Positions 43,717 to 52,365 are shown, numbered from the stretch's first letter. The stretch is 64,000 nt of DNA from Marininema mesophilum (GCF_900106775.1 NZ_FNNQ01000001.1:62001-126000), one strand, 5' to 3'. Program-made: numbers and translations. Notes: generated by a model from the sequence alone, not told the origin.

Positions 43717-44587
43717 AAATATCTTTCTCGATTCGCTTACCCGTTGGGGTCGCAGCCAGCCCACCTAAGGCTGTTTCTTTTAGACTTGTCGGCATATCTC
43801 GACCAATACGGAACATTGCACCGACAACTTCATCCGGTGGAATTACACTCTCCACCCCTGCCATCGCCATATCTGCTGCGACCATAGCAATCGCACCACC
43901 CATCGCGTTTCGTTTGACACAGGGAGCTTCCACTAACCCTGCCACTGGATCGCAAACCAATCCCAGCATATTTTTAAGAGCGATTGCCAGGGCTTGGGCG
44001 GACTGAGCTGGCGTACCACCCGCCATCTCCACAACGGCTGCTGCCGTCATTGCCGTCGCAGAACCAACTTCGGCCTGGCAACCTCCTGTTGCACCAGAAA
44101 TAAAGGCGTTATTGGCGATGCAGTAACCCATCGCACCACTAACAAAGAGTGCACGCACCATCGCCTCACGATCCGCCTTTAATCGCTCAGCGGCGGTAAA
44201 GATGCAACCAGGTAATATTCCACAGGCTCCTGCTGTAGGCGTGGCGATAATGGTTCCCATCGCAGCATTTACTTCAGAGACACTCATGGATCGTGAAACC
44301 GTATCCAATACATCTGCACCGGAAAGAAGAGGGCCTCCCTCGTTAATATAGGCACGTATTTTTTGGGCATCCCCACCGGATAGGCCACTTGGTGATCGAA
44401 GATCTTCTTCGTTTAATCCTCTTTCGATAGCCTTTTCCATAACGTCAAGATGACCTGCCATCTGGGCGATAATTTCTTCACGCGAACGGTCAAATATCTT
44501 CATTTCCTTTTGAATCATTGCTTCGGAAATTGGAATTTCCTTCGATTCAGCCAGCTCGACCAATTCCGCAATGGTACGAAAATCCAT
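43697..44587 (-). CDS. sdaAA: L-serine dehydratase, alpha subunit
   Basis: Iron-sulphur enzyme subunit converting L-serine to pyruvate and ammonia. Conserved cysteine sites are in PTAGACGILPGCIF and LVCDPVAGLVEAPCVKRN, which with a further Cys bind the [4Fe-4S] cluster. Length is 296 residues. It follows sdaAB but a terminator lies between them, so it has its own start of transcription in 44588-44770. Confidence 0.96.
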   Translation of the reverse strand: MDFRTIAELVELAESKEIPISEAMIQKEMKIFDRSREEIIAQMAGHLDVMEKAIERGLNEEDLRSPSGLSGGDAQKIRAYINEGGPLLSGADVLDTVSRSMSVSEVNAAMGTIIATPTAGACGILPGCIFTAAERLKADREAMVRALFVSGAMGYCIANNAFISGATGGCQAEVGSATAMTAAAVVEMAGGTPAQSAQALAIALKNMLGLVCDPVAGLVEAPCVKRNAMGGAIAMVAADMAMAGVESVIPPDEVVGAMFRIGRDMPTSLKETALGGLAATPTGKRIEKDIYGESVE

Positions 44588-44772
44588 CTGGACCGGCTCC
44601 TTTTTTCAAAATATAAGTGGAACACCGCACCTGTCACGTAATTCAGGTTAAGAAGGTGGGGTGAACTAATGCGGGTGGTCAACTGCTACAGCATTCCATT
44701 GGGGCAAAGAAGTTTTTTTGCTAAATGCTATCGTATACATTGGCTTAGGATCATTGTATCATATGGTACACA

Positions 44773-44811
44773 ACAAAAACCGCCAACCGCCATTCTGGCC
44801 GGTTAGCGGTT
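44773..44811 (-). terminator. Terminator between sdaAB and sdaAA
   Basis: Imperfect stem AAAACCGC-AACCG / CGGTT-GCGGTTTT, followed on the minus strand by TGTTGTG. It would stop most sdaAB transcripts before sdaAA. Confidence 0.75.
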
Positions 44812-44830
44812 TTGAAAGTCGTGTGTTCCC

Positions 44831-45493
44831 TCAGGAAAGAACCGTTAGACTAGTGATATCCTCTAGATGTTCAATTTCCCTTTGTACCTTTTCACCAACG
44901 GACTGATCGGTCTCGATGATCATCAAGGCTTGATGGGAACCTCGCTCTTTACGAGAAACTTGCATATATCCGACGTTGATCTTGTTCTCTGCCAACACGG
45001 TTGCCACCTTGGCAATAGCACCATATCGATCATGGTGCATAATGAGAAGCGCAGGAGCTGAGCCAGATAGACGCAACTCAAATCCATTTAGTTCGACGAT
45101 CTCCATCTTGCCACCGCCGATGGAGATGCCAACTACTTCTGCTCTCCCTTCTTCATCCTCCAATAGAAGACGAGCCGTGTTTGGATGATCGGACTTCTCC
45201 TCTGACTCAATAAAGGTAATCTCTACCCCTTCCTCACGAGCGATCTCTAAGGATTGCACGATGCGTTCATCAGAGGTGTCAAATCCAAGAAGTCCTCCCG
45301 CAATAGCGATATCCGTCCCATGACCCTTATAGGTTTTAGCAAAGGAACCATAGAGAGTGATCGTGACACGTTGTGGCTTTCGTCCGAAAAGGGAACGTGC
45401 CGCACTCCCGATCCGTGCCGCACCTGCCGTATGGGAACTAGAGGGTCCGATCATGACGGGACCGATAATATCAAAAACAGAACGATACTTCAC
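44831..45493 (-). CDS. sdaAB: L-serine dehydratase, beta subunit
   Basis: Partner of SdaAA. The family start IGPVMIGPSSSHTAGAARIG is present, and the C-terminal ACT domain (about 148-220, ALLIMHHDRYGAIAKVATVL) is a regulatory fold. Length is 220 residues. Confidence 0.96.
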   Translation of the reverse strand: MKYRSVFDIIGPVMIGPSSSHTAGAARIGSAARSLFGRKPQRVTITLYGSFAKTYKGHGTDIAIAGGLLGFDTSDERIVQSLEIAREEGVEITFIESEEKSDHPNTARLLLEDEEGRAEVVGISIGGGKMEIVELNGFELRLSGSAPALLIMHHDRYGAIAKVATVLAENKINVGYMQVSRKERGSHQALMIIETDQSVGEKVQREIEHLEDITSLTVLS

Positions 45494-45550
45494 GGAAATC
45501 CCCTCCTTAGTCTTCTCAAAAGCAGAAACGGGACGATGAGAGAAGGGATT

Positions 45551-46408
45551 TTACCCTTCTATCGGTTGAAAAACAACGGCTAATGTGCCAGGTCCCACAT
45601 GAGCCCCAATCACAGGCCCAATCTCTGCACGATTCGTTTCGCGGATATTAAATTCATCCACTAACTTTCTTTCCCACTGATCTCCCTCAGCGAGGTTATC
45701 CGTACAAAGAACGGCTGCTTGGACTTGTTGATCACCAAATTGCTCCCGTAGAAGCTCTTGGATTTTTGCCATGGCTTTATTTTTCCCGCGCACTTTATCG
45801 ACTGGGTAGACAACCCCTTCTGAATTGAGAGAAAGAATCGGCTTGATATTGAGTAAAGAACCAAGAACAGCAGAAGCTTTACCGATCCGTCCACCCTTTT
45901 GTAAATACTCTAAGGTATCTACAAGGAAGTAAACCTGCTGACTTTGGAACAATCGATGAGCCAATTCAACACATTCATCAATACTTTTTCCTGCTTTTGC
46001 TGCACGAGCTACTTCGACGACGACTAACCCAATGGTAAAGGATGCTTTTTTCGAATCGATCACAGTCACTTTCAATTCATCCTCAACCATGGATTGTGCC
46101 AATAAAGCAGATTGATAAGTTCCACTCAGAGAGGAAGATAAGTGAATCGAGAGAATATCCTTATCTCCATCCTTCGCTGCCTCCCGGTAAGCTTCTACAA
46201 AATCGACCGGAGAGGGTTGTGAAGTGGTTGGCATATCATCCACTTCTTTTAGGCGTGTATAAAATTCCTGGGGATGAATGTTCACTCGATCCAGATAGGA
46301 TTGATTACCTAGGTGTACTTTCAATGGGACAAGACCAATTCCTAGTTCGTCACGGAGGGAATCGGGGATATCAGCAGTACTATCGGTAATCACGTGCACT
46401 TTTGCCAT
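45551..46408 (-). CDS. DegV family protein (fatty-acid-binding FakB type)
   Basis: Binds a fatty acid and presents it to FakA for phosphorylation. The family start VHVITDSTADIPDSL, the lipid-site motif TTSQPSPVDFVEAY and SIHLSSSLSGTYQSA are present. The ATG at 46408 (MAKVHV) follows GGGGTG; an upstream GTG at 46417 has no proper site. Length is 285 residues. Being encoded next to fakA supports the FakB assignment. Confidence 0.9.
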   Translation of the reverse strand: MAKVHVITDSTADIPDSLRDELGIGLVPLKVHLGNQSYLDRVNIHPQEFYTRLKEVDDMPTTSQPSPVDFVEAYREAAKDGDKDILSIHLSSSLSGTYQSALLAQSMVEDELKVTVIDSKKASFTIGLVVVEVARAAKAGKSIDECVELAHRLFQSQQVYFLVDTLEYLQKGGRIGKASAVLGSLLNIKPILSLNSEGVVYPVDKVRGKNKAMAKIQELLREQFGDQQVQAAVLCTDNLAEGDQWERKLVDEFNIRETNRAEIGPVIGAHVGPGTLAVVFQPIEG

Positions 46409-46426
46409 TCTCGACACCCCTGGTTT

Positions 46427-48118
46427 CTACTCGACAGCGAACAAGAAGTAATAGAGGGGCTGTCCTCCGTAATGCACTTCACATTCGACGTCGGGATGAT
46501 GCTTTTCCAGATAATCAGTCAATTCTTTCACCTGTTCAGAAGAAGCATCTTGACCATATAAAATGGTGACCACGTCTGCTTCATCTGCCATCATCTCCTC
46601 AAGCAAATTTCGTGAGGTGGTGATCAGTTCTCCACCAACATGATGGATCTTTCCTTCTTGAATCCCAAGAAAATCACCTTCATGGATCTCTCCACCATCA
46701 TATTGGGAATCGCGCACAGCATAGGTAACCTCACCAGAGCGAACAGAACGCACACTATCCATCATCCGAGTCATGTTCTCCTCTGCCCCTTCCTCTGGGC
46801 TAAAGGAAAGGAGAGCAGCCAGCCCTTGTGGGATGGTCCTGGTGGGCAATACCGATACAGGCGTCTTAACCAACTCTACTACCTGCTCTGCCGTCAAGAT
46901 AATATTTTTATTGTTAGGAAGAATAAATAGTTGATCTGCATGAATCCCTTCGATCATCTTTAAAATTTCTTGGGTACTCGGATTCATCGACTGCCCGCCC
47001 TGAATCACAGCATCCACACCAAGGCTTTTAAAAATCTCAGCAATTCCTTCTCCAGCAGCCACTGCAACAAAGCCATAGGGCTTTTTCTCCTTGGGAGCTG
47101 CTGGTGCTGTGTGCCCTGATGTATTCCCTCCCTGTTCCAGGATCGTGGAGTGCTGTTCACGCATGTTTTCAATCTTGATGCGAGTTAGCTCTCCATATTT
47201 TTGGGCATAGGAAAGGGTATCCCCTGGATTCTCAGCATGGACATGTACTTTAACCAAATCATCATCCGCCACAACCAATAGCGAATCTCCGAATTTACCC
47301 ATATCGGCCCGGAATGATTCTTCGTTAAACCCGGCCTTATCCTGTTTCTTTGCATCCAAGCGAACAATAAACTCGGTGCAGTATCCATGTTCGATGGTGG
47401 ATGTATCAAAATGAGACTGGGCACTTTGATGCGCCAATTCACTTAGGGACTTCACAGCCTGGGGCTGAGCAGGCTCTGCAGTCAGCGCGGGTAACTTTTC
47501 TCCTTTAAGAGCACCGAGAAATCCTTCGTAAATCGTTACCAAACCTTGTCCACCTGCATCAACAACACCCGCTTGGGCCAAAACTGGCAAGAGCTTGGGA
47601 GTCTTGCTCAAAGAGATGCGTGCCTCCTGTAACACCGTTTCCATTACTTCGATGATGTCTTCTGTCTTACGTGCTTTTGCCACTCCTTTTTCCGCAGCTT
47701 CTCGAGCAACGGTTAAAACAGTGCCTTCCACTGGTTTGATCACCGCTTTGTAGGCGGTTTCAACTCCTTTTTTCAATCCTTCTGCGTAGAACCGAGCAGT
47801 CAGAACTTCTTTTTCTGCAACGCCTTTACCAAATCCGCGGAATAATTGAGAGAGGATCACGCCGGAGTTTCCCCGCGCACCCATCAGGAGTCCTTTGGAA
47901 AGCGCTTCAGCTAACTCTCCCACATGGGAGGTAGAGGCGGACTTACGCACCAGCTCTTGCGCTCCCGAGGTTAACGTAAGATTCATATTCGTTCCGGTAT
48001 CGCCATCCGGAACAGGAAACACGTTTAGAGCATCGACCATATCGACATGTTCGTTTAGTCGCTCCGCCCCAGCCCGAACCATATTTGTGAATAGAGTTGC
48101 ATCAATCTGCTGTACCAA
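46427..48118 (-). CDS. fakA: Fatty acid kinase catalytic subunit FakA (YloV)
   Basis: A Dak2-type kinase that phosphorylates FakB-bound fatty acids for use by the PlsX/PlsY route. The N-terminal kinase site is LNVFPVPDGDTGTNMNLTL with GARGNSGVILSQLFRGFGKG; a central linker and a C-terminal DAK1_2/EDD-like domain (VLPTRTIPQGLAALLSF) follow. Length is 563 residues. It follows the Asp23-family gene by 12 bp. Confidence 0.95.
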   Translation of the reverse strand: MVQQIDATLFTNMVRAGAERLNEHVDMVDALNVFPVPDGDTGTNMNLTLTSGAQELVRKSASTSHVGELAEALSKGLLMGARGNSGVILSQLFRGFGKGVAEKEVLTARFYAEGLKKGVETAYKAVIKPVEGTVLTVAREAAEKGVAKARKTEDIIEVMETVLQEARISLSKTPKLLPVLAQAGVVDAGGQGLVTIYEGFLGALKGEKLPALTAEPAQPQAVKSLSELAHQSAQSHFDTSTIEHGYCTEFIVRLDAKKQDKAGFNEESFRADMGKFGDSLLVVADDDLVKVHVHAENPGDTLSYAQKYGELTRIKIENMREQHSTILEQGGNTSGHTAPAAPKEKKPYGFVAVAAGEGIAEIFKSLGVDAVIQGGQSMNPSTQEILKMIEGIHADQLFILPNNKNIILTAEQVVELVKTPVSVLPTRTIPQGLAALLSFSPEEGAEENMTRMMDSVRSVRSGEVTYAVRDSQYDGGEIHEGDFLGIQEGKIHHVGGELITTSRNLLEEMMADEADVVTILYGQDASSEQVKELTDYLEKHHPDVECEVHYGGQPLYYFLFAVE

Positions 48119-48130
48119 CAGAGATCCCCC

Positions 48131-48496
48131 TTACTCTTCGCTAACCAATCTAACCCCTTGTACATAAATATTGACCCGATTCACGGTAATCCCAACCATC
48201 TGGCCAAGGGTGTACTTCACCTTTGATTGCACATTATGAGCCACCTCTGAGATCTTCGTCCCATAACCAACGATGATGTGCATATCAATTTCCATTTCAT
48301 CGTTTTCGTTTTTTACTTCAATGCCTTTACTCCAATTTTCTCTTCCCAACAGTTCAGCAATGCCATCTTTCAGCTGTTTGCGGGAAGCCATCCCAACCAG
48401 CCCGTAGCAATCCATCGCTGCCACACCGGAAATCGTGGCAATTACATCATTGGATACTTCGATCTGGCCATAGTTGGTAGAAACATCCAAAGTCAT
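48131..48496 (-). CDS. Asp23/Gls24 family envelope stress protein (YloU)
   Basis: A 121-residue Asp23-type protein (family motif VIATISGVAAMDCYGLVGMA, then EIDMHIIVGYGTKI). The family is associated with cell-envelope stress and phospholipid metabolism. The ATG at 48496 follows GGAGGAACTATTG. Usual partner of fakA and divergent neighbour of rpmB. Confidence 0.93.
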   Translation of the reverse strand: MTLDVSTNYGQIEVSNDVIATISGVAAMDCYGLVGMASRKQLKDGIAELLGRENWSKGIEVKNENDEMEIDMHIIVGYGTKISEVAHNVQSKVKYTLGQMVGITVNRVNIYVQGVRLVSEE

Positions 48497-48601
48497 CAAT
48501 AGTTCCTCCCCGGAATGGTATCCTTATACATTAAACCCATTGTACAATAACAGTTTGCGGAAAAAAAGTGCCACAACCATCATACTCAAGCCTCTCCGTT
48601 C

Positions 48602-48630
48602 TTGCAAGGGATCTATGCGTGTGCTAAAAT
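48602..48630 (+). promoter_or_regulatory. Sigma-A promoter of rpmB
   Basis: TTGCAA (48602-48607), a 17-bp spacer and TAAAAT (48625-48630). Transcription would start near 48637, giving a leader of about 137 nt. Confidence 0.75.
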
Positions 48631-48636
48631 GGGTAA

Positions 48637-48773
48637 GTATTTTGCCGCCAAGGGCTGTCCTTGGCAGGAAAACCGACCGGTACATAGCCACCGGTTTGGA
48701 TTCAGCTTCGGGAGAGCGGGCGGGATCGCCCTCGGATCGCATCCTCCCAAACGATGTTTAGGAGGTGGGGAAT
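48637..48773 (+). promoter_or_regulatory. Structured leader of rpmB with competing stems at the ribosome-binding site
   Basis: Stem 1: GCCAAGG / CCTTGGC (48647-48665). Stem 2: ACCGGT / ACCGGT (48676-48695). Stem 3: GGGAG (48710-48714) with CTCCC (48744-48748), enclosing GGGCG / CGCCC. Alternative stem 4: CCTCC (48743-48747) plus AAAC pairs with GTTT plus GGAGG (48761-48765), which is the rpmB ribosome-binding site. Stems 3 and 4 share the CCTCCC strand and exclude each other. This is the layout of a translational switch; the ligand, perhaps L28 itself, is not known. Confidence 0.6.
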
Positions 48774-48962
48774 ATGTCACGTCGTTGCTTCGTCACCGGC
48801 AAAGTAGGCAAAACCGGAAACAAGGTAAGCCACTCCAACCGGAAAAATCGCCGCAAATGGGGCGTTAACGTCCAAAAGGTACGCATCCTTGTGGATGGAA
48901 AACCAAAACGTGTATACGTGAGCACCAAAGCCCTGAAATCAGGCAAAGTGACCCGCGTCTAA
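48774..48962 (+). CDS. rpmB: 50S ribosomal protein L28
   Basis: bL28, 62 residues, starting MSRRCFVTGKVGKTGNKVSH, with KVRILVDGKPKRVYVS and the usual C-terminal KSGKVTRV. The ATG at 48774 follows AGGAGGTGGGGAAT; an in-frame GTG at 48765 lies within the ribosome-binding site and is rejected. It is divergent from the asp23-fakA unit. Two terminators follow. Confidence 0.97.
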   Translation: MSRRCFVTGKVGKTGNKVSHSNRKNRRKWGVNVQKVRILVDGKPKRVYVSTKALKSGKVTRV

Positions 48963-48971
48963 AACCGGAGA

Positions 48972-49048
48972 AGCACCATTTGGTGCTTTTTGCCGTTTCG
49001 TCTTATAGGGTACGCCAAAACCCGGCCTCATAGTAGGCCGGGTTTTTA
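48972..49048 (+). terminator. Tandem terminators of rpmB
   Basis: First: AAGCACCA / TGGTGCTT then TTTG (48972-48993). Second: AAACCCGGCCT / AGGCCGGGTTTTT (49018-49048). Confidence 0.88.
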
Positions 49049-49163
49049 ATCCCATTCGCCGGGTTGAATGGGGAAAGGGGATCGCCTTTATCATGCTGAC
49101 GATCAATTATGATCACTAGAGATCAGTCCGTTTTTCCCGACCGAAGGATTCGGCGGATGGGGG

Positions 49164-49247
49164 TCATTTTTCTTTATTAAATACGCCCAGTAGAGCCTTG
49201 ACCATCCCACCGAGTAACTTTGGGAGTCTGATGGTGTAGAATTTCAC
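49164..49247 (-). CDS. spoVM: Stage V sporulation protein M
   Basis: A 27-residue amphipathic peptide that recognises the convex forespore membrane and anchors the coat ATPase SpoIVA. The product begins MKFYTIRLPKLLGG and ends LLGVFNKEK, closely matching B. subtilis SpoVM (MKFYTIKLPKFLGG), including the essential Pro9. The GTG start at 49247 follows AAGGAGGGG. The location between rpmB and thiN is the same as in B. subtilis. Most gene finders miss it because of its size. Confidence 0.95.
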   Translation of the reverse strand: MKFYTIRLPKLLGGMVKALLGVFNKEK

Positions 49248-49249
49248 CC

Positions 49250-49442
49250 CTACCCCTCCTTCAACTTGGTCGAAGCGTGCTCATCCCGCCACACTTATTT
49301 ATATTCTATAGGTGGGATCGTGTACCTAGAACCGGAAAGGACCACGGCCTAAATTGACGCGATTGGATTTTCTTAGGCTGTGTTGGCCTCCTTACTTGAC
49401 TCCCCTTTTGTTATGTACGCTTAAAGTAGGTTGGCCCATGAA
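49250..49442. other. Gap between spoVM and thiN
   Basis: About 190 bp with no further gene. It must contain the spoVM promoter (sigma E in B. subtilis); GAATATA at the minus strand near 49300-49310 resembles a sigma-E -35, but no good -10 follows. Confidence 0.4.
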
Positions 49443-49475
49443 ACGAAAAAACGACTAACCCATGCGTCTAGCCGT
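49443..49475 (-). terminator. Terminator overlapping the 3' end of thiN
   Basis: On the minus strand ACGGCTA pairs with TAGTCGT (one G-U pair), followed by TTTTTCG. It spans the thiN stop. Confidence 0.75.
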
Positions 49476-50121
49476 CTCTGCTTTCGATGATGATCAGTTT
49501 CCCCGAGCGAATCTGAATAAAAGCTTCTGCTTCAATTTGTTCATTACTAATGCCAAGCGAATCCACTCGTGTAAGAATCGCATTGGTTAAAGAATAGGCA
49601 AATCCCGTAATCGTCACGCCCTCAACTTGATCGGTTAGCGCGAGAAGTGATACATAGCGAAAACGCTGATCCTTGAAGAGGGTCATCATTCCCTTCTCCG
49701 CCGTCAACAGGCGGATATTATTATCATGATTACTGATAATTCCCTTCACACCTGCTGCTTCAATCTTCTCTAGTAGAACGAGGTTTGCCAAGGCATGATC
49801 GATCCTCGTCCCACCTAAAGCCCCGAGTAGAAGGAGCTCACTAGGAGATTGCAAAAGAGCTTCGTCCACTGCAAAATAGGTATCCGTTACATCTTTGGCC
49901 ATTGGAAGGTGTTTTACAGGGACTCCCTGATCGGATAGATCTTTCAGAACAAGCTCCCCAACAGAATCAAAATCACCCACAGCAAGATGGATCGGCATCT
50001 TGGCATCTAGAAGGGGAAGGACACCTGCATCCACTCCAATCACGGTATCCTGTGGCAGGATCTTCTCAAGATCCCCTTGATCGATCTTTCCACCAACCAC
50101 GATTACCACCCGATCATTCAT
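49468..50121 (-). CDS. thiN: Thiamine pyrophosphokinase
   Basis: Converts thiamine to thiamine pyrophosphate with ATP. The N-terminal catalytic domain has IGVDAGVLPLLDAKMPIHLA and VGDFDSVG, then LLGALGGTRIDHALANLVLL; a C-terminal substrate-binding barrel follows. Length is 217 residues. The start overlaps the thiT stop (TAATG), so uptake and activation of thiamine are coupled. Confidence 0.95.
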   Translation of the reverse strand: MNDRVVIVVGGKIDQGDLEKILPQDTVIGVDAGVLPLLDAKMPIHLAVGDFDSVGELVLKDLSDQGVPVKHLPMAKDVTDTYFAVDEALLQSPSELLLLGALGGTRIDHALANLVLLEKIEAAGVKGIISNHDNNIRLLTAEKGMMTLFKDQRFRYVSLLALTDQVEGVTITGFAYSLTNAILTRVDSLGISNEQIEAEAFIQIRSGKLIIIESRDG

Positions 50122-50666
50122 TAGCGACGCACCGCCAAATGAGGGGCTTTCTTTAATAGAAATATCATGATAGCAATCGTGACCGATATATCAATCACCA
50201 TATAAGTAGCATTGTAGTACAAGGAATAGAGTGCTACTGGCCACCCCTTGGGAGCATTGCTACCAAACCAGACTACCCCAGAAATAAAATGAGAAGAGAG
50301 CCTGGCTAACCCTGCTACCACAACCCCTAGAGACATCCTCTTCATGTTAATCTCCGCTTTTTTATTGCTCAGGCTAAACAAACCAGCTAGACCTAATAAC
50401 GCAAAGGCGAGCGGATAATCCAAAATAACCTGCACTGGATGAGTTATATATGGTTTAATCATCAAATTAATAAGTCCTACTAATAAACCCGTCACCATAC
50501 CCGCAACCCATCCACGCCGAAATGCTAGGATAGCAATCGGGACCATAACCAAGCTGGCCGAACCCCCTTGGGGCCAAATCTGTATTGCCACATAGTTACT
50601 AAGTATCCCACCGATTGCTGCCATAATCGCAATTTCCATCATGATAAGCAAACGTTCGCGTTCCAT
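50121..50666 (-). CDS. thiT: Thiamine transporter ThiT (ECF substrate-binding subunit)
   Basis: The S component of an energy-coupling-factor importer for thiamine (YuaJ family), about six membrane segments in 181 residues. The family pattern IQIWPQGGSASLVMVPIAIL is present, and the thiamine-site region SSHFISGVVWFGS is visible. The ATG at 50666 follows AAGGGGG; a TTG at 50687 is rejected. Shared ECF ATPases are not in this window. Only 44 bp separate it from rpe, too short for a TPP riboswitch. Confidence 0.93.
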   Translation of the reverse strand: MERERLLIMMEIAIMAAIGGILSNYVAIQIWPQGGSASLVMVPIAILAFRRGWVAGMVTGLLVGLINLMIKPYITHPVQVILDYPLAFALLGLAGLFSLSNKKAEINMKRMSLGVVVAGLARLSSHFISGVVWFGSNAPKGWPVALYSLYYNATYMVIDISVTIAIMIFLLKKAPHLAVRR

Positions 50667-50710
50667 CTTTATCCCCCTTAAAACCAACCGAACAACCCTA
50701 ATCTACAACT

Positions 50711-51388
50711 TTAAAGAGCCGACTTAACCCCTTTTTCCGCACTGTGGCGAATCGCAGCAATCGCAGCCCCACGATCTTCTTTCCCAAAAATAGCCGAACC
50801 CGCTACCAAATTGGTAGCTCCAGCAGCAGTACACAGCTCCGCAGTTTTAGAATCTACCCCACCATCAACTTGGATCTCTATCCCATTTAAACCACGACTT
50901 TTTACCATTCGATTGACCGTCACGATTTTATCCACCACACTCGGGATAAATGCTTGTCCACCAAACCCGGGGTTTACTGTCATCAAGAGGATGTAATCCA
51001 AGTCAGCTAGGATCGGTTCAAGAGTTTCCGCAGACGTAGCTGGATTGAGCACAACACCCGCTTTTACCCCAGATTCTTTAATTAAATGAATCGTCCGATG
51101 CAGATGACGGCATACCTCCATATGGACTGAAATATAATCTGCTCCCGCTTCGGCAAAGGCTGGAATATATCGATCTGGTTCCTCAATCATCAAGTGAACA
51201 TCAAGAGGCAATTCTGTATGTGGACGAATCGCTTTCACGATCAGTGGACCAATGGTGATATTGGGAACAAATTTCCCATCCATCACATCCACATGAATCC
51301 AGTCTGCTTTTCCCTGTTCTACATCCTTAATCTCTTCACCGAGGCGAGCAAAATCTGCTGAAAGAATAGAAGGTGCGATCTTAGTCAT
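50711..51388 (-). CDS. rpe: Ribulose-phosphate 3-epimerase
   Basis: Pentose-phosphate pathway epimerase. Motifs IAPSILSADFARLGEE, HVDVMDGKFVPNITIG, LDVHLMIEEP and MTVNPGFGGQ with metal-binding His and Asp residues. Length is 225 residues. Placed between rsgA and thiT. Confidence 0.97.
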   Translation of the reverse strand: MTKIAPSILSADFARLGEEIKDVEQGKADWIHVDVMDGKFVPNITIGPLIVKAIRPHTELPLDVHLMIEEPDRYIPAFAEAGADYISVHMEVCRHLHRTIHLIKESGVKAGVVLNPATSAETLEPILADLDYILLMTVNPGFGGQAFIPSVVDKIVTVNRMVKSRGLNGIEIQVDGGVDSKTAELCTAAGATNLVAGSAIFGKEDRGAAIAAIRHSAEKGVKSAL

Positions 51389-51391
51389 TCG

Positions 51392-52270
51392 TTAATACCT
51401 CCGATTATCGTTTATTTCTTCAAGAAACTGAAGGTACCGTTGGTGCCGTCCTTTATCAATCTCTCCTTTATCACATGCCTCTAACACTGCACAACTTGGT
51501 TCATTTTTATGCAGGCAACTGCGAAACTTACATCGGGGTGCGCGTAACGCTATTTCAGGGAAACAAGCGGAAAGCTCTGTCTCCTCCATCCCCGTAAAAC
51601 TGAGTTGACTAAAACCAGGAGTATCCGCCACTTGTCCACTGCCTGGCAGATCCAGTAGTTCTATTTGACGCGTCGTATGGCGACCACGGCCCAGCTTTCG
51701 ACTCACTTCCCCTGTCTCTAAGCCCAAGGAGGGGAGTATCGAATTAAGAAGAGAAGATTTCCCTACTCCAGACTGACCCGCAAAAACAGAGAGTTTGCCT
51801 GACAGCTCCTTCTTCAATTCATCGATACCCGTATCCTTCTCTACACTGGTGGTGAGAATCGGATATCCTGCTGGATCATAGATCCCTCGCACACGATCAA
51901 TCAGTTTTTTTGGGTCGTCCACGAGGTCCACTTTTGAAAGGCAGATCAAAATCTCCAATCCTTCTCGCTCCGCATGAACAAGGAAACGGTCAAGTAAATC
52001 AAAGGATAACTCGGGTTGACGTAAGGATCCAACCACTACGGCTTGCTCTACATTAGCAATCGGGGGACGGATCAATTCAGTCTTCCTAGGATGGATATCT
52101 GTCACCCAACCTTCTCCATTCTCCGTCTCCTCAAAGGTAACGAGATCGCCGACCAACGGAGACCATTTTCGTTTTTTAAAAACGCCTCGTGCACGACACT
52201 GAATATCCGCTTTAGGCGTCCGTACATAATAGAAACCACTGATTGCCTTGACAATACGCCCTTCAGGCAT
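51392..52270 (-). CDS. rsgA: Ribosome small-subunit GTPase RsgA
   Basis: Late 30S maturation GTPase with circularly permuted motifs. N-terminal OB domain (about 1-70), then CLSKVDLV (G4), FAGQSGVGKSSLLNSIL (G1), the switch RHTTRQIELLDLP and DTPGFSQL (G3), then a C-terminal zinc site (CFPEIALRAPRCKFRSCLH). The ATG at 52270 follows GAGGAGGGATGGT; the frame open to 52351 is leader. Confidence 0.96.
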   Translation of the reverse strand: MPEGRIVKAISGFYYVRTPKADIQCRARGVFKKRKWSPLVGDLVTFEETENGEGWVTDIHPRKTELIRPPIANVEQAVVVGSLRQPELSFDLLDRFLVHAEREGLEILICLSKVDLVDDPKKLIDRVRGIYDPAGYPILTTSVEKDTGIDELKKELSGKLSVFAGQSGVGKSSLLNSILPSLGLETGEVSRKLGRGRHTTRQIELLDLPGSGQVADTPGFSQLSFTGMEETELSACFPEIALRAPRCKFRSCLHKNEPSCAVLEACDKGEIDKGRHQRYLQFLEEINDNRRY

Positions 52271-52365
52271 ACCATCCCTCCTCGATTTAAGCTTGAAAAA
52301 CGAAAGGAAAACGAGGCTCCCGCCTCGTTCACATGATGTTCTATAAACCACGTTGTCATTCCTGG

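Noticed and set aside
50667..50710. TPP riboswitch before thiT
   Set aside because: The gap is only 44 bp and lacks the conserved thi-box elements.
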